Source of the DNA: Primulina eburnea
Taxonomy: Eukaryota; Streptophyta; Magnoliopsida; Lamiales; Gesneriaceae
DNA: 64,000 nucleotides
Assembly: GCF_022965805.1 (NCBI RefSeq)
Contig: NC_133104.1
Coordinates: forward strand, 41,398,682-41,462,681
Direction: 5' to 3'
Shown here: positions 1-12,100 of the stretch, in pieces
How the letters are laid out: each line of letters starts with the position of its first letter
Numbering within the stretch: the stretch's first letter is position 1
Program-made: the position numbers and the translations under genes
The notes under the pieces: model-generated
Seen by the model: the letters and a program-made list of their open reading frames with translations, nothing else
Told to the model about the DNA's origin: nothing
Databases searched by the model: none

Positions 1-1922
1 CATGGTAATTAATTTTATTATATAAGAAGTTGAATCACTCAGATATACTTATTGGCTGTGTAATGATCTGCTTGCAGCCCGCCTTTACAAAATTTTGCTT
101 CTGTTGTTACCAGTCAATAGGGTGGATTCCGAAAATTATTGTAGATATAAGAATTGGTTAGGGTTTAATTCAAAATAGGAAAACGTAGAGTCCCATACTG
201 TTCAAGGATGCAAATAAATACAACCAAGCCCAGGCCATTTAGAATTAATCGAGGAGCACAAAAGACACACATAAACATAGAAACAGTCAGTTAACCTTAG
301 CTTTTCGGTATGTAAAACTCGTCCTCAACTCCATGTACGTTCGAGTTGGTTCATTTTTATCCCTAGCTAGATTTCATGAATCAAGATATATATAATTCCC
401 AAGTTCATAAAATGCGGCAAACATACCCTCGAATTAATATTGGGTAGTGACACTTTATTGGTAGACACGAGGAGTACAAACTTTATTGGTGTTTTAATTA
501 TATTTTGTCATTTTTTAAACATTTGAGATAAGATAATATTAAGGGTGGATATTTAATAATACATGTGGATATGATAGAGTTTATTTTCTAGCTATCAGAT
601 ATTTTTTTATCATATATATAATGTCATATAGGAATATCTTGAGTTAGTTTAGAAATATAGGTTGTTAGATTATAGTTTGACAAAATAAAATGTTTTTGAT
701 ATTGTAAAAGGTAAATTGAAAGTAATTATTATTTTAAGAAATATAAAAATTAAATATATATTTAAAAAACAAAAGAATGATGCATTTTAATGGATCATTC
801 TATGAATGCAGACATTGAATTTAATTATCTTTTTATTGTAAATATTATACGTGCAGTGTGGGTAAATTTCACTTTAGAGCGTACAGGGAAAAAAATATGA
901 CTTTAATATGATAAATTACATTAAGATAACAACTATTTCGATATGATTCTTGGTTCAGAAAATCTCATATGCGTTCACTATTTTTCCAATGTTTTCAACT
1001 AAAATGTTATATTCACAATATGTAAATTGTTAATGAAATAAGTTTCATGATTAAAACAAAAAAAAAAAAAAAACAAACTAATATTACTTTAGTATGCAAG
1101 AAAAAACATTTCATCCTCAATTATAGGCATCCTTCAAGCACACTTGCCCACATGTGACATGTCCTTTAAATTTTGACAACAAATCCACGAAGTTGCTGAC
1201 AAATTATAAATTCATCTGCACTGTGTGAATCGAATTCTATGTATTTCCCGCCCGTAATTAAGACACGAACAGCTCCCGAGTCATTACAACGTACACCACA
1301 CTTGGTTCTTGCGGTTGATTCTATGCTAAAAAAATTTACTCTCGGTGTATCATTGGATCAGGGAAGAAGAATGCACTAAGCTGGAAAAGGGAACAGTGCC
1401 AATTACCAATACCAGCAGAAGATTGTCCTTTAATCAGCTAATTATATGTGTCTATAGTCGTCTGCACCATCTCCAAAGGTTGTCTGTAATTTCTACGCAA
1501 AGCATTGATCAACTTGTTTAATGCACTACTGAAACGACGGTTATTAAAGCGTGTGCAATAAGATCAATCAGCGAGAAAAAGAAGTAAATATAGCCAAAAA
1601 ATTCAAAGAGAGCTGCAGTACAGACAGCTGAAACAATGTTAAACAAAACATGAAGTATTCCATAATTTTCCAAGAGAGAGACATATTTAACACAATCATA
1701 CGGACCTAAGAAATAAAATTAAATGCCCAAAACTTCTTGTTCTAACAACTCTCTCTAACTCACAATTTACCATATACTTGTAGATATATAATATAGGAAA
1801 AACCAACTCCTTGTAAATATAAAATCGAAAAGCAGCAAAATTTATGTGCCCACTTTATATCAAAAATACATATCTTCTGCTGCGGATCTTGATTCTGTTT
1901 CAGTTTGTATAAAAAAAAAATA
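1..1922. other. AT-rich intergenic DNA, no gene recognised
   Basis: No open frame here resembles a protein I recognise, and I see no tRNA, rRNA or transposon terminus. There is an A-run near 1058-1073. The part just below 1923 should hold the 3' UTR of the S40-family gene, which is transcribed leftward. Confidence 0.5.
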
Positions 1923-2513
1923 TCATTCAAGAAAACCAGTCTTGGTTAAAATGGCATTCCTCATCTTGCTAAGGTCTCTTCCTTTCAGAGTTCTACCAAC
2001 TCCTTCACACATTGAAAATGAAGCGATTTGTGTGCTTGCAAGCTTTCTTGCTAAATATTCATGTGGTGGGACCATGTTATCATCATCGTCATTTTTAACA
2101 TGGTGGGTTTTACTCTGATCTCCATCGTCAGATTCATGATCATTTGGATAATAACATGCATCATCATCATCATCCCACAAGTTCTCTTTGGATTTCATTT
2201 TCAAAGCCTTGGACCAGTCTGGAATATCTATAGGAGCTGATGATGAATGTTGAGTAACAAAATCTTCGGCCAAGTCCTCCGCCTGGTCTCCCCCTCTTGA
2301 AGAAATGGCAACCGCTGAACGCCATGCAGATGCTGGTGAAACTTTCTTTCTTGTTTTCGAGTTCGAGTTCGAGTTTGACTTCGAACCTTCAGTTGTCTTC
2401 ATTACTGACCACACTTCATCTTCTTGAAGATCTTCTTCGTCCAACGCAGCCTTTATCATTCTTCCACCGCTGTAGTTTCCGAATCCGCGATGAAAATCCT
2501 CCATGGAAGACAT
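1923..2513 (-). CDS. S40-family senescence regulator (DUF584)
   Basis: Intronless gene for a protein of about 196 residues. The C-terminal half carries the S40 signature in order: [13 protein letters not shown], an acidic Asp stretch, [11 protein letters not shown], then [18 protein letters not shown] ending at TGFLE. This family is plant-specific, small and often nuclear; several members are linked to leaf senescence and stress responses, but the biochemical activity is unknown. The frame stays open upstream to 2609, but that extension reads through a TATA-like tract (2584-2600), so I start at the Met at 2513. A second Met three codons later (2504) is equally possible. A short run of Ser-Asn repeats precedes the conserved part. 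Family assignment is confident; the particular subgroup and role are not. Confidence 0.9.
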   Translation of the reverse strand: MSSMEDFHRGFGNYSGGRMIKAALDEEDLQEDEVWSVMKTTEGSKSNSNSNSKTRKKVSPASAWRSAVAISSRGGDQAEDLAEDFVTQHSSSAPIDIPDWSKALKMKSKENLWDDDDDACYYPNDHESDDGDQSKTHHVKNDDDDNMVPPHEYLARKLASTQIASFSMCEGVGRTLKGRDLSKMRNAILTKTGFLE

Positions 2514-2583
2514 TACGAAGTTGCGAAACCTAGTGCTGAAAATGAGAACTGAAGCTTGAAATGCCCTAAACTCATAAACCCGG

Positions 2584-2600
2584 TATCTATATATATAGAC
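2584..2600 (-). promoter_or_regulatory. TATA box of the S40-family gene
   Basis: On the minus strand the tract reads CTATATATATAGA, ending about 70 bases upstream of the chosen start codon at 2513. This spacing suits a plant core promoter with a short leader and argues against the longer frame that would translate the tract. Confidence 0.55.
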
Positions 2601-3490
2601 AGATGTCAATACGGAAAGTGCAGTTAATTAGTCGGCGTGAAATATAAAAATTATTGAATCTTCTCATGACAAAAAACGAGGAGACAGAGGAAGTGGGTAG
2701 AATAATACAAAGAAGGTACTTTATCCTCTTCCAAAAGTTAGCCTTTTCTAACCTCAATTCTTCAGTAAAATGGCACTCAAGTTTTTACACTCAGAAATCC
2801 CTTTTACTGCAAACTTCCAAAGAAAATCACGTAAATCAATCTCTTCGAGTAAGAGAGGTGGAAAAGGACAAAAAATATGGATACAACTCCCTCCCTCTTC
2901 CCTTTGAGTCCCTCGAAACAGGACACTTCAGTAAGATATACTAGATAGATCAGTATAACACACACTTCAACGCTCAAATATGCAACAATGTTCACTTTGT
3001 GTTTGCAGTGGCAAGTACTGCGTTTATTTATTCTTATCCGACACAAAAAAAAAAATGAGCTGGAATATGAAAGGTTGGTTTTTTCTGGTACGGAAATTTC
3101 CGAGAACGCCGCCCCATAGAAAAATGCGAAGAAAATTAAAAAGAAAAGGAATGAGAGAGGAGCAAGTCAGGTTGCTTTCTTAGAGGACCTCTGATAGAAT
3201 AACCCATTACCCACAAAAACCTATCTACGAGGATTCCAAATTTTTCCCACTTCTGTCAAAAACATACAGGTAAAAGATTAGAATCAGATAGACTTTCAAT
3301 ATTTGAGTTCATAATTATATTGAAATTGTTTAATATATCAGTGTTGTTTCCTGCAACTAGCGATATAAATTTTTTAATTATATAATATTTGTATTATTTG
3401 GTTGGTTAATTAAAAAATTAGAAAGAGAAATATGTCATGGAGGTAAAATTAATGAGTGTGAGTAGATAAGTTAAATGGATATTTATGAAA
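2601..3490. other. Upstream region of the S40 gene
   Basis: Probable promoter of the leftward S40-family gene. Short frames on both strands show no recognisable domain. No transposon terminus was seen before the MITE that starts at 3491. Confidence 0.4.
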
Positions 3491-3672
3491 GAGTAGGTCT
3501 CATGTGAGACCGTCTCACGGATATCAATCTGTGAGACGGGTCAACCCTACCCATATTCACCACAAAAAGTAGTACTCTTAGCATAAAAAACAATACTATT
3601 TCATGGATTACCCAAATAAAGATCCGTCTCACAAAATTTGACCCGTGAGACCGTCTCACACAAGTTTTTGTC
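3491..3672 (+). mobile_element. MITE, GAGTAGGTCTC family, copy 1 (9-bp TSD)
   Basis: A 182-bp element that begins GAGTAGGTCTC and ends AAGTTTTTGTC. It is flanked by the 9-bp direct repeat TTTATGAAA (3482-3490 and 3673-3681). Inside each end is an inverted motif close to TGTGAGACCGTCTCAC. It has no coding capacity. A 9-bp target duplication is typical of Mutator-like transposition. Further copies lie elsewhere in this window on both strands. Confidence 0.85.
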
Positions 3673-3682
3673 TTTATGAAAT

Positions 3683-3864
3683 GAGTAGGTCTTATGTGAG
3701 ACCGTCTCACGGATCATAATCTGTGAGACGGGTCAACCCTACCCATATTCACAATAAAAAGTAATACTTTTAGCATAAAAAGTAATACTTTTGCATGGGT
3801 GACCCAAATAAGAGATCCGTCTCACAGATACGACCCGTGAGACCGTCTCACACAAGTTTTTGCC
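3683..3864 (+). mobile_element. MITE, GAGTAGGTCTC family, copy 2
   Basis: A second 182-bp copy in the same orientation, one base after the right target duplication of copy 1. Its own flanks are TTATGAAAT (3674-3682) and CTATGAAAT (3865-3873), matching at 8 of 9 positions. The left flank overlaps copy 1's duplication, so this copy inserted into or beside that site. Confidence 0.8.
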
Positions 3865-3918
3865 CTATGAAATTTCCATAAAATCTCCACCAAAATATCA
3901 TTAAGATAATTAATTTTA

Positions 3919-4095
3919 AGACTATGTCACTTATGAGACGGTTTCACGTGTTTATATCCACAAGACGCTTCGATCTGATTTATATGGGTAATAAAAAGTA
4001 ATATTTTGACATAAAAAAAGAAATTTTCATGATTCGGATCACAAATCCGTTTTATAAAATTGATCTGTAAGACGATCTCACATGTGTTTTTTCCT
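3919..4095 (+). mobile_element. Decayed MITE copy of the same family
   Basis: The same order of motifs can be followed (GAGACGG with a C/T change, the AATAAAAAGTAATATT core, GATCACAAATCCG, AAGACGATCTCAC, then a T-rich end), but with many substitutions and no clean target duplication. It is older than copies 1 and 2. Confidence 0.55.
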
Positions 4096-4099
4096 AACT

Positions 4100-5140
4100 T
4101 TAAATACTATTAGCTATAGATATGGATGAATTACATCAACATGACTCCATATAAAAATTCAAAAATATGATTTAAAAAACCAAGGCATAAAACCTTTTTT
4201 TGTATGGATAATTGATTGATTTAATATCCTTGATTTTTTTTTTAAAATTACAGATATATTAGCTTGTTAATATTTTCTAAGGGCTTTAAATTTTTCAAGA
4301 AAGGCTTGATGCAATAAACATGAAGGAGTTAAAATCCTATTTATATATGTATTTGTTAACTAAATTATTAATTGTACGACAGTTTTTTTAGCGGATGAAC
4401 CTTTATCAATTTACATAATCGAATCACCTCAAATCATTAAAGTAATAGATTATTTTTTCTTCTACTTCGTATCAAATAATTTTATAAAGATTTCATTTTT
4501 CAGAATAGGAATTAATTTGTAAAGGTTTATGATATAAAATAATGAAGATTTTAATGAGGTTTTAATTAGTTTTGTACATAAACTTATTTGAATATTATCC
4601 TTGTTTTGCAGGGTATTTTTTTTAAACCTCGATCAACTATTTTTTCTTTTTTCAAGAAAATGACATAATCAAGTGTATTTGATCGGTTTACAAAACACGC
4701 CAACTAGTCAACTTAGCTTTGCATTGACTTAGAAATGGATTGTCTGAAAATATATTGGAAGAACAAAAAATTAATAACAAGAGCTTATAATTAAATTATA
4801 TTTTTGGAAACGAAAATGAAATCTTAGTAAATGAATATGATAAGTAAATAGTAAATACATTTTACGCTAATCTACGCAATATTTGGTAACATTTTCCACA
4901 AATATTATTCATTTTATTAAATAAAACAAGAGGTTTTTTATATTTAAAATTTTGTAGGATAGACGTGCGAGGTAAAAAGAATTCAGTAGATTTCCTTTTG
5001 AACTAATTAAATTTAGAGATGATACTATGGTTATGAAATGCGTGTGTTTGTGGTGGAAAAATATGTGTGAAAATCTGAATTACATCTAGGTTGTAATAAC
5101 CTTTTAGCTGACTGATGAGTAACTTGCAAATTAAACATTT
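4100..5140. other. AT-rich intergenic DNA
   Basis: No gene, RNA gene or transposon end recognised between the decayed MITE and the solo LTR. Confidence 0.4.
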
Positions 5141-5281
5141 TGTTGGGTGCAATAATTGTCTCTGTTGGAAGAACGACCGAACTGTGGTGATAGAGTTGTT
5201 GTGCGGTTTAAAAGATTTGATCAGTTGTATTATTACCATCAGCTATAGTTTTTAGTAAAACGTCAAGCGCTCGGTTTGACA
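5141..5281 (+). mobile_element. Solo LTR of a TRIM retrotransposon
   Basis: A 141-bp sequence that begins TGTTGGGTGCAATAATTGTC and ends in ...GACA. It matches along its length the two 138-139 bp LTRs of the complete TRIM at 23668-24016. No primer site or second LTR follows. Flanks CATTT and TATTT differ at one base, so they may be the remains of a 5-bp target duplication. Best read as a solo LTR left by recombination. Confidence 0.75.
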
Positions 5282-6949
5282 TATTTTCTCATAATAATTT
5301 TTGCTATAGTGTTTTTAATTTCATAACATGAATATTATTTTAATTCAAATTGCTAAATTTGCTTAAATTTTTTATTATATGAAAACATTAAATAAACTAT
5401 TTAATCATTTCTCAATAATTCCAAACTTAATTATGGATATAATAAAGTAAAAAAAAAAACACTTACAATTTGATCATGTTTAGTCGCTTTCATGAACTTG
5501 ATGATAAAACACAGTCCTTCAATATTGTCCTAAAGTTGTTGGTTGAACTTATGACAAATTAAAGGGTGAATTAAGGATAGAGAGCGACAATAGTAAATCT
5601 CAAATTAAAGAACAATTTAAATATAGTTTTTAAAATTGTTTAAAACTACCTCTTCGCTCTATTTTTTGAATTTCTTCCTGTTTGATAAAGAACATCAATA
5701 TTTGAAGAATAATAGATCTCGAACTCGATCTCAGGCTATAAAAAAAATAAAATCGAACTATATTATAATGCACAATTCCATCAACCTACTTTCAAAAAAC
5801 AAATATTCCATAAACCTACTCGAGCATAAACAATTAAAACTCGATATAGACTCGAGAACAATCAAATCAAACTCGAGTCGAGTATTGACCGAACCACTTA
5901 CGAGTAACTTGGCTAGCTCGTACTCTAAGATAGAACTATAAATGTAGTTAATAAAATATAAATATTATATCTGAATTAAGTAACTAAAATAAAATAACAC
6001 AAGGAGTATTAAAATTTTTTTGGCATTATTTTTAAATGGGTCGCCGATGTTGATCGATGAAAGCAAGGCATCGGTTACGTACGAAAAATGAAATAAAAGG
6101 AAGGCCCAAAATTAATCTTGAATATAAAAAAATCTCGAATATTTGTTAAATTGGAGGAAACCTGGCAGATGTCAATAGGTCGGATTTAAATTTTGTTTCA
6201 TGGGAAAGAACCCGACCCGTTACCATTGGTGATGAATCCACAAATAATAAAGGGTCAGGGCCTCAGCCCAAAGTTGTTTCTTTTCGATTTTTAGCCCATT
6301 AACAATGGAGTAGGCCCAGCCCTCTGGATCCGAAACTGGACAACGTAACTAGTACTGCTTTTCATGCTAGCATGAATTACAAGCTTGCGTGATTTTTATA
6401 TAGAAGAGTGTGTGTGTTCTTGAATTTTAGTTTTGAAAATTCTAACTTTCACGCGCAGGATTGCATGCGCAAATAGAAAACCATGAAGTTCATCAACTTT
6501 TATAATCTCAAACTCAGCTTGTCAAACATGGGACTACATAAAATAGTTTACTAAGTTTTTTTTGTTTCTCTATGAAATTAGAGGGGGGGCTGGCTTGCCA
6601 CAACCCACCGCTGTTAGGTCGGGTGGAGATGGGCAAGAAGGGTTGAGAATTTTCCAACTCAGCCAGCCTAGCCTCGGTCCTTTCCCATATGTGATCTCCA
6701 AGTGAGCTCAATTCATTTGATGAGTTGATATTTCATTTATTTTATACAAGGGGATGGGGGTGGGTTGATGGGCGAGCTTGGTCTATTCTGACAGCTCTAG
6801 ATAAAATGGATTAGGCAGTAATTGTAGGTAGGTATGAATAAATATGTCATGAAATTGCCATTATGTTATAGAATTATGTATTTGAATTCCGACAAAAATA
6901 CTCCAGAAGAAAGTAGAATCACAATTACAGGGCGGAAGAAGAAGTGCAT
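5282..6949. other. Intergenic DNA with a TCGAG-rich dispersed repeat
   Basis: Between about 5700 and 5935 the sequence is rich in CTCGA/TCGAG words, resembling segments near 26090-26220 and 61545-61820. This kind of word-rich repeat is common in plant genomes, but I could not define termini. From 6000 to 6900 there is no recognisable gene. The last stretch before 6950 should contain the 3' UTR of the ATP synthase gamma gene. Confidence 0.35.
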
Positions 6950-8086
6950 TTAGGCCAAGGCATCGGCGCCAGCAACAATCTCCAAAATCTCCCCCGTGAT
7001 CTTCGCTTGCCGTTTTCTGTTGTACACTAAAGACAAATTTTTCTTCAATTCCACCGCATTATCTGTAGCATTGCTCATCGCCGTCATCCTAGCAGCAAGT
7101 TCACTGGCCAGCGATTCTTGCAACGCCCTCAAGATTTGACTGTTCAAATAAAGAGGAAGAAGGGCATCAAGAATCTGAACTGGGTCCTGCTCGAACTGCA
7201 AGATTGGCGAAAATTCTGGAGTTTTAGCCCTTACTACATCTCTCTCCACTGTTAATTTCCCTTCTTTTGTCGTTAACCTGAAGAATTCATCTTCTGCCGC
7301 ATCGACGCAGACGCCATTGATATCACAGATTTCTCCTTTCGGTGATAATGGAAGCAAAGTATGGATTACAGGATCAGCCTTAACCAATGACACGAACTTG
7401 GTGTACAGAAGCTCCACTTTGTCGACGTCCTCGCTAACAAATAGTGAAAATACATCGTCGGCGATGGCCTGAGCTTCTTTGGCAGTCGGAAGGTTGGTGC
7501 CTTCGAGATACCTATCCACAGGAATAAAAGGTCTGCGGATAAAATACGTGTTACCTTTTTTACCAACACTTATGACTGTGTACTCGAGGCCAAGATTCTT
7601 CAAATCTTTGATACGGGCCTCGGCTTTTTTCAGTATGGCGTTGTTGAATCCGCCGCACAGGCCACGATCGCCGGTTACCACGACGAGGGCGACTTTCTTG
7701 ACTGGCCTAACCTTGGTGAGTGGGACGTCGATGTCATCCGTTTGAAGCTGTTCGTTGATGTTGTAAAGGACTTCAACTAGCGTTTCAGAGAAAGGCCTGG
7801 AATTGACCACAGCTTCCTGCGCTCTTCTCACTTTGGCTGCAGCCACAAGCTTCATTGCCTCAGTGATTTTCTGGGTGTTTTTCACCGATTCGATACGGTC
7901 ACGCAGATCGCGTAAACTACACTGAACTTGGGTGGAAGATGGTGGTCTAGATGATGTGGAAATGGAGCTGGAAGTGTTTGAACTCGGAAGCTGAAAAGGG
8001 GTGATAAAGGAGCGCGAGGAGAGAGCGGAAGGGTCGGAAATGGAGGGTTTTGAGGACACCCACATAGTGATACTCGAGCAAGACAT
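6950..8086 (-). CDS. ATPC1: Chloroplast ATP synthase gamma subunit
   Basis: Intronless gene for 378 residues, the expected length of a plastid CF1 gamma precursor. The protein is the rotating central shaft of CF1 that couples proton flow through CFo to ATP synthesis on the thylakoid. Residues 1 to about 55 are Ser/Thr/Pro-rich, as in a stroma-targeting peptide. The mature part opens with LRDLRDRIESVKNTQKITEA and VAAAKVRRAQEAVV, contains VTGDRGLCGGFNN near 138-149, and ends with the second coiled-coil helix (LASELAARMTAMSNATDNA). The plant/green-algal redox loop is present with both regulatory cysteines, CDINGVC at Cys254 and Cys260, so the enzyme should be thioredoxin-regulated in the light. 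The start at 8086 gives a full transit peptide. A GATAAG light-response-type motif lies on the minus strand near 8188-8195, but its role is inferred only. Confidence 0.97.
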   Translation of the reverse strand: MSCSSITMWVSSKPSISDPSALSSRSFITPFQLPSSNTSSSISTSSRPPSSTQVQCSLRDLRDRIESVKNTQKITEAMKLVAAAKVRRAQEAVVNSRPFSETLVEVLYNINEQLQTDDIDVPLTKVRPVKKVALVVVTGDRGLCGGFNNAILKKAEARIKDLKNLGLEYTVISVGKKGNTYFIRRPFIPVDRYLEGTNLPTAKEAQAIADDVFSLFVSEDVDKVELLYTKFVSLVKADPVIHTLLPLSPKGEICDINGVCVDAAEDEFFRLTTKEGKLTVERDVVRAKTPEFSPILQFEQDPVQILDALLPLYLNSQILRALQESLASELAARMTAMSNATDNAVELKKNLSLVYNRKRQAKITGEILEIVAGADALA

Positions 8087-9131
8087 AATTTTGTCACCTT
8101 TTCTCGAAGATGCAACACAAGAATTGGCAATGGCGGAAGAGAAGAGAATGTGGGATTCTGGTTTTGTTAGCTAATGATTTTGAGTCTTATCTGTATTTGT
8201 TGTTGCTGTTTGCATTGTGGTATGTTTTCTTGGTGATGAATGGTGGGATGGAACGAGAGGTGGAGGGAGTATTTGGATGAGATTTTAGGATAAGGATTTT
8301 GTAAGAAGGAGAATGCTTAGTGTGGACCAGGTTGTGTGAAAAAAACCTTGGGTTTGAGAGCAAGATTTTGAAACCTTCAATGGTGGTTTTTTTAATCTTA
8401 AATCTTTTATGTGGCAACGATTGTTAGGAGAACCATCAACTTGCATCAAAGTGACGGAATTTATCATGTCAAATATGTCAAATTTTAATTCAAATATTAT
8501 TCTTTAGCAAGATGAGAATCTAAACTTGTATTTTTTAATGTGAGTTTTATAGGATTGTAATATTATTCACATGAAACCGGATGGCTTGAAGCAAAGAATG
8601 AACTAATATAAAAAATGCTTATAATAAAATCTTAAAACATAAACCATATAGCCAGTCCGAATCGGTTGGCTAATAGTCCAATATTTTACCATCATATTTC
8701 GAAAAAAAAGTTTAGAAGTAAAAAACTTAAATAAATATCTTCATACATGATACAACTTGCAATTTAGACATACAAAATAAAAATTTTAGTGAAAAAATTG
8801 ATAGAAAAAGAGAAGTTTTTTATAATATCACATGCTCACTAACTATTCACGGATATCTTGACTCGTTTATCAACGATTTGGTCGTAAGTAGAATGGAATT
8901 TTGCTTTGCAATCAATTGATTTTTGTGAAAATTATCCTTCATGGGGTTGGATATTTTGGATTTGGATAGTTCACGTCTGATGCCCAATGATCATGCTGTT
9001 AAGTACAATTTTTCTTCTCTGTAACTTTTCAAAAGCCTAATCTCCTCATGTGATTGGATCAAATTCTGACTTGTGTTTTGAGTCGCATCTAAAACCCCGC
9101 GCACTCGTCGAATAGGGTTTTGGCAATACCG
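8087..9131. other. Divergent promoter region between ATPC1 and TYW2/3/4
   Basis: About 1 kb between two divergently transcribed genes. The left part must hold the ATPC1 leader and promoter, with GATAAG words near 8190 (-) and 8291 (+). The right part, up to 9131, holds the TYW2/3/4 leader. No additional gene was recognised. Confidence 0.45.
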
Positions 9132-12100
9132 ATGGTGTTTGACAAGAGGAAAGCCGCTGCCATGGTCGCTATGAAGTCGCCGGAGCCTGATAATTCCCCC
9201 AAAGGCACGTTAGACTTACCCATAGTTCCTCTCCTCAACGCCATCAACTCACATCCCTCTTTCTTCACCACCAGCTCTTGCTCCGGCCGTATTTCCGTTT
9301 TCTCCCATCCCACCAACCACTCCACCCTCAAGAAAAAGGCCAAAGGAGGCACCTGGATCTTCATCTCCCACGACCCAGTTCACCCATCTTCCCTCCTTCC
9401 CCTCCTTTACCCTGCTTCATCGGATCCCCCTCCTTCCCGTGTCACAAGCGAGTCAGATCACCTGGAGTCTCACAGTATAGTGTTCAGGTTTGAGCCTTTG
9501 ATTATTGCGGTTGAGTGCAGAGACTTGGAGGCGGCTCAGTGTTTGGTTTCTCTGGCTATTTCTTCTGGGTTCAGAGAGAGTGGCATTACCAGCGTCAGTA
9601 AGAGAGTTATCATCGCGATACGCTGCTCCATCCGGTTGGAGGTTCCGCTGGGGGATTCCATCAAGCTCGTGGTTTCCCAGGAGTATGTTGAGTACCTTGT
9701 TGGTGTTGCTAATGAAAAAATGGAGGCTAACAGAAAAAGAACCGATCTTTTTCTGAGTACTTTGATAAAGAATGGATTTTCCAGTAGTCCTATTCCAGTG
9801 GAAGGTGAAGTGCTTCGTTGTGGTTCTGAGAAGTATAGCGAGGTCAAAAGGATTGAATCTTTGGGGAATTCTGTAGGGAATGTAGTCGCTGGACAGGAGG
9901 GGAAGTTGAGTTCTGAAACCAATGGTAGTCATCACATTGATTGATAGTCATTGTCTGTTATTTCCTTTTAAATTGATTGGATGAAATTTTAACTGTTATT
10001 TGTAAGAATACAAATGGTATTTACTTACCCAGTGTTGTAGCAGGCTTCTACTTTCTAGATGTCAAGTGGTATACATTTGCTGTTTCTTATGTTTGCTATA
10101 TTATCTGCCTTACTCATAACATTGATTAAAGGGTAATTTATTAAGTATTATCTGATGACACTCCATAATTTTTTGGTCAGTTTATACTGGTTATCCATGG
10201 GCAACAGTTAATCACCCCATATTCGCTTGCAGTTGATATGATAAACCTTTGTGTGTGGATTTTTCTATGCGTTTAAATGTCATCTGAAATTGATGTAATT
10301 TCATAGACCTGCACTGTCTTTTGTTTTGCACTTGTACAAACCTTTTTGATGAATGGTCACAGCTGCCTGAAAAATTGTTTACTGTCGCATGCTAATATAT
10401 ATTTAATTGCAGGATATCTTTCAATTAATGTGACGGAAGTTTAAATATTTAAAAATCATTGGCAGGATCATGTAAAGTTATTTCCTTCAATCTATCTACG
10501 GTTGAGATAGATGGTGAACCTGTTGAAAGACTTTTCTTGTGGGGTCATTCTGCATGTTCAGTTGACCAAAAGAAAATTCTTATTTTTGGTGGTTTTGGAG
10601 GAATTGGACGACATGAACGTAAGAATGATCTTGTGCTTCTGGATGCACAATCTGGAATGGTAGAGATAGTTGCTGTAATGGGAACACCTTCTGCTCGATT
10701 AGGACATACTTGTTCTGTTGTTGGGGATTTCATGTATGTAATTGGAGGTAGGGCTGATCCTCTGAATATTCTGAATGATGTCTGGGTCTTTGACATGGCC
10801 AATAATGAATGGAAGTTTTTACAATGTTCTGGCAGTTTGTTCCCCCCAAGGTTAGTTTTTAAGTCTGCAACCTTTTATGTATTTTCAGTTTGTAAGAACT
10901 GTTGTACAATCATGTAACCCTTGCTTAAATATGTAATCCTGTATTAACCACATGTTTTAATCTAAGATGCTTTTGCATTTTTTAGTATTGACATGATTAA
11001 ATCCATAAGTCCCATTGATTCCTATCCAAAAAAACAATTCATATGTCCCATGTTAGCACTCATGAGAAAGCATAATCTGTGTATTTTTTTATTGGTATTC
11101 TTTTTCCTTCAGAAAGTAATATTCCTTTATCCATGCAAGGGGGTATGATTTCATCAATTCTCCTTAAGAAAGTCTATTTGCTTGATGTGGTTTCTGAATC
11201 TTGAACTTGGCTGTCCAACCCCTGAAGTTTGTCCTTTTGTCATGTGTTTTTGTATACTTTTTCCTCAGGCATCGACATGCAGCAGCCGTGGTTGGTTCTA
11301 AGATATATGTATTTGGTGGAATTTGTAATGATAAAATATTATCGTCGCTTTATGTCCTTGACACATTGACTTCTGAATGGACAGAGATAGAAACTCAGGG
11401 AAACTGGCCTGGTCCCCTTCATTCACATTCTATGGAATCAAATTGTTCTAAGTTGTATATGTTTGGTGGATACAACGGGGAGAAAGCACTTGGGGATCTT
11501 TACAGTTTTGATGTTGAAACAAGCCTGTGGAATAAGATGAAGACATATGGGGTTGCACCGAATGCTAGGTTTTCACACTCGATGTTCATTTATTCAAATT
11601 ATCTTGGTGTGTTGGGTGGATGTCCTGTCAGTGGGTATCAAGAATTATCTTTACTGAATCTTCTGTCCTGCTCTTGGAAGACTATAAGGATGCAGTCTAT
11701 TGAAGAAAGCCTTTTTGTTCGTAGCACAGTAAGTGTTATTGGTGATAATCTAGTAATAGTTGGTGGTGGGGCATCTTGTTATGCATTTGGGACTAAGTTC
11801 AGTCAGCCTATGAAGGTTGATTTACGTCGTTTGCTGTCGATATGTCATGATTCAGAATTTATGGGACAAAAAGAGGAAAAGAATCGATCTGTTTTGTATT
11901 CGCATAAAACTGAACTCAAGGTGAATCAATCTGCTCTCCAAGACTCTACATTTGAAGAACTAAGGGGAAACAATGGAGGCTTGGTCATAACCAAACCTTG
12001 GGTTCTTCGGCTTGATAAAAAGTATGCAAAATTGGGAAAAGATGTATTGAAAAATTTTGGTTGGTTGGATCTCGGAAGAAAGGTTTACACTCTGGACAGT

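Noticed and set aside
2514..2609. 32-residue N-terminal extension of the S40 frame
   Set aside because: It would translate the TATA box; the start at 2513 fits the family.
8188..8294. GATAAG words as proven light-response elements of ATPC1
   Set aside because: Six-base words are frequent in AT-rich DNA; kept only as a remark in the gene entry.
9089..9935. Several minus-strand and off-frame ORFs over TYW2/3/4 exon 1
   Set aside because: They are shadows of the real coding frame; none shows a domain.
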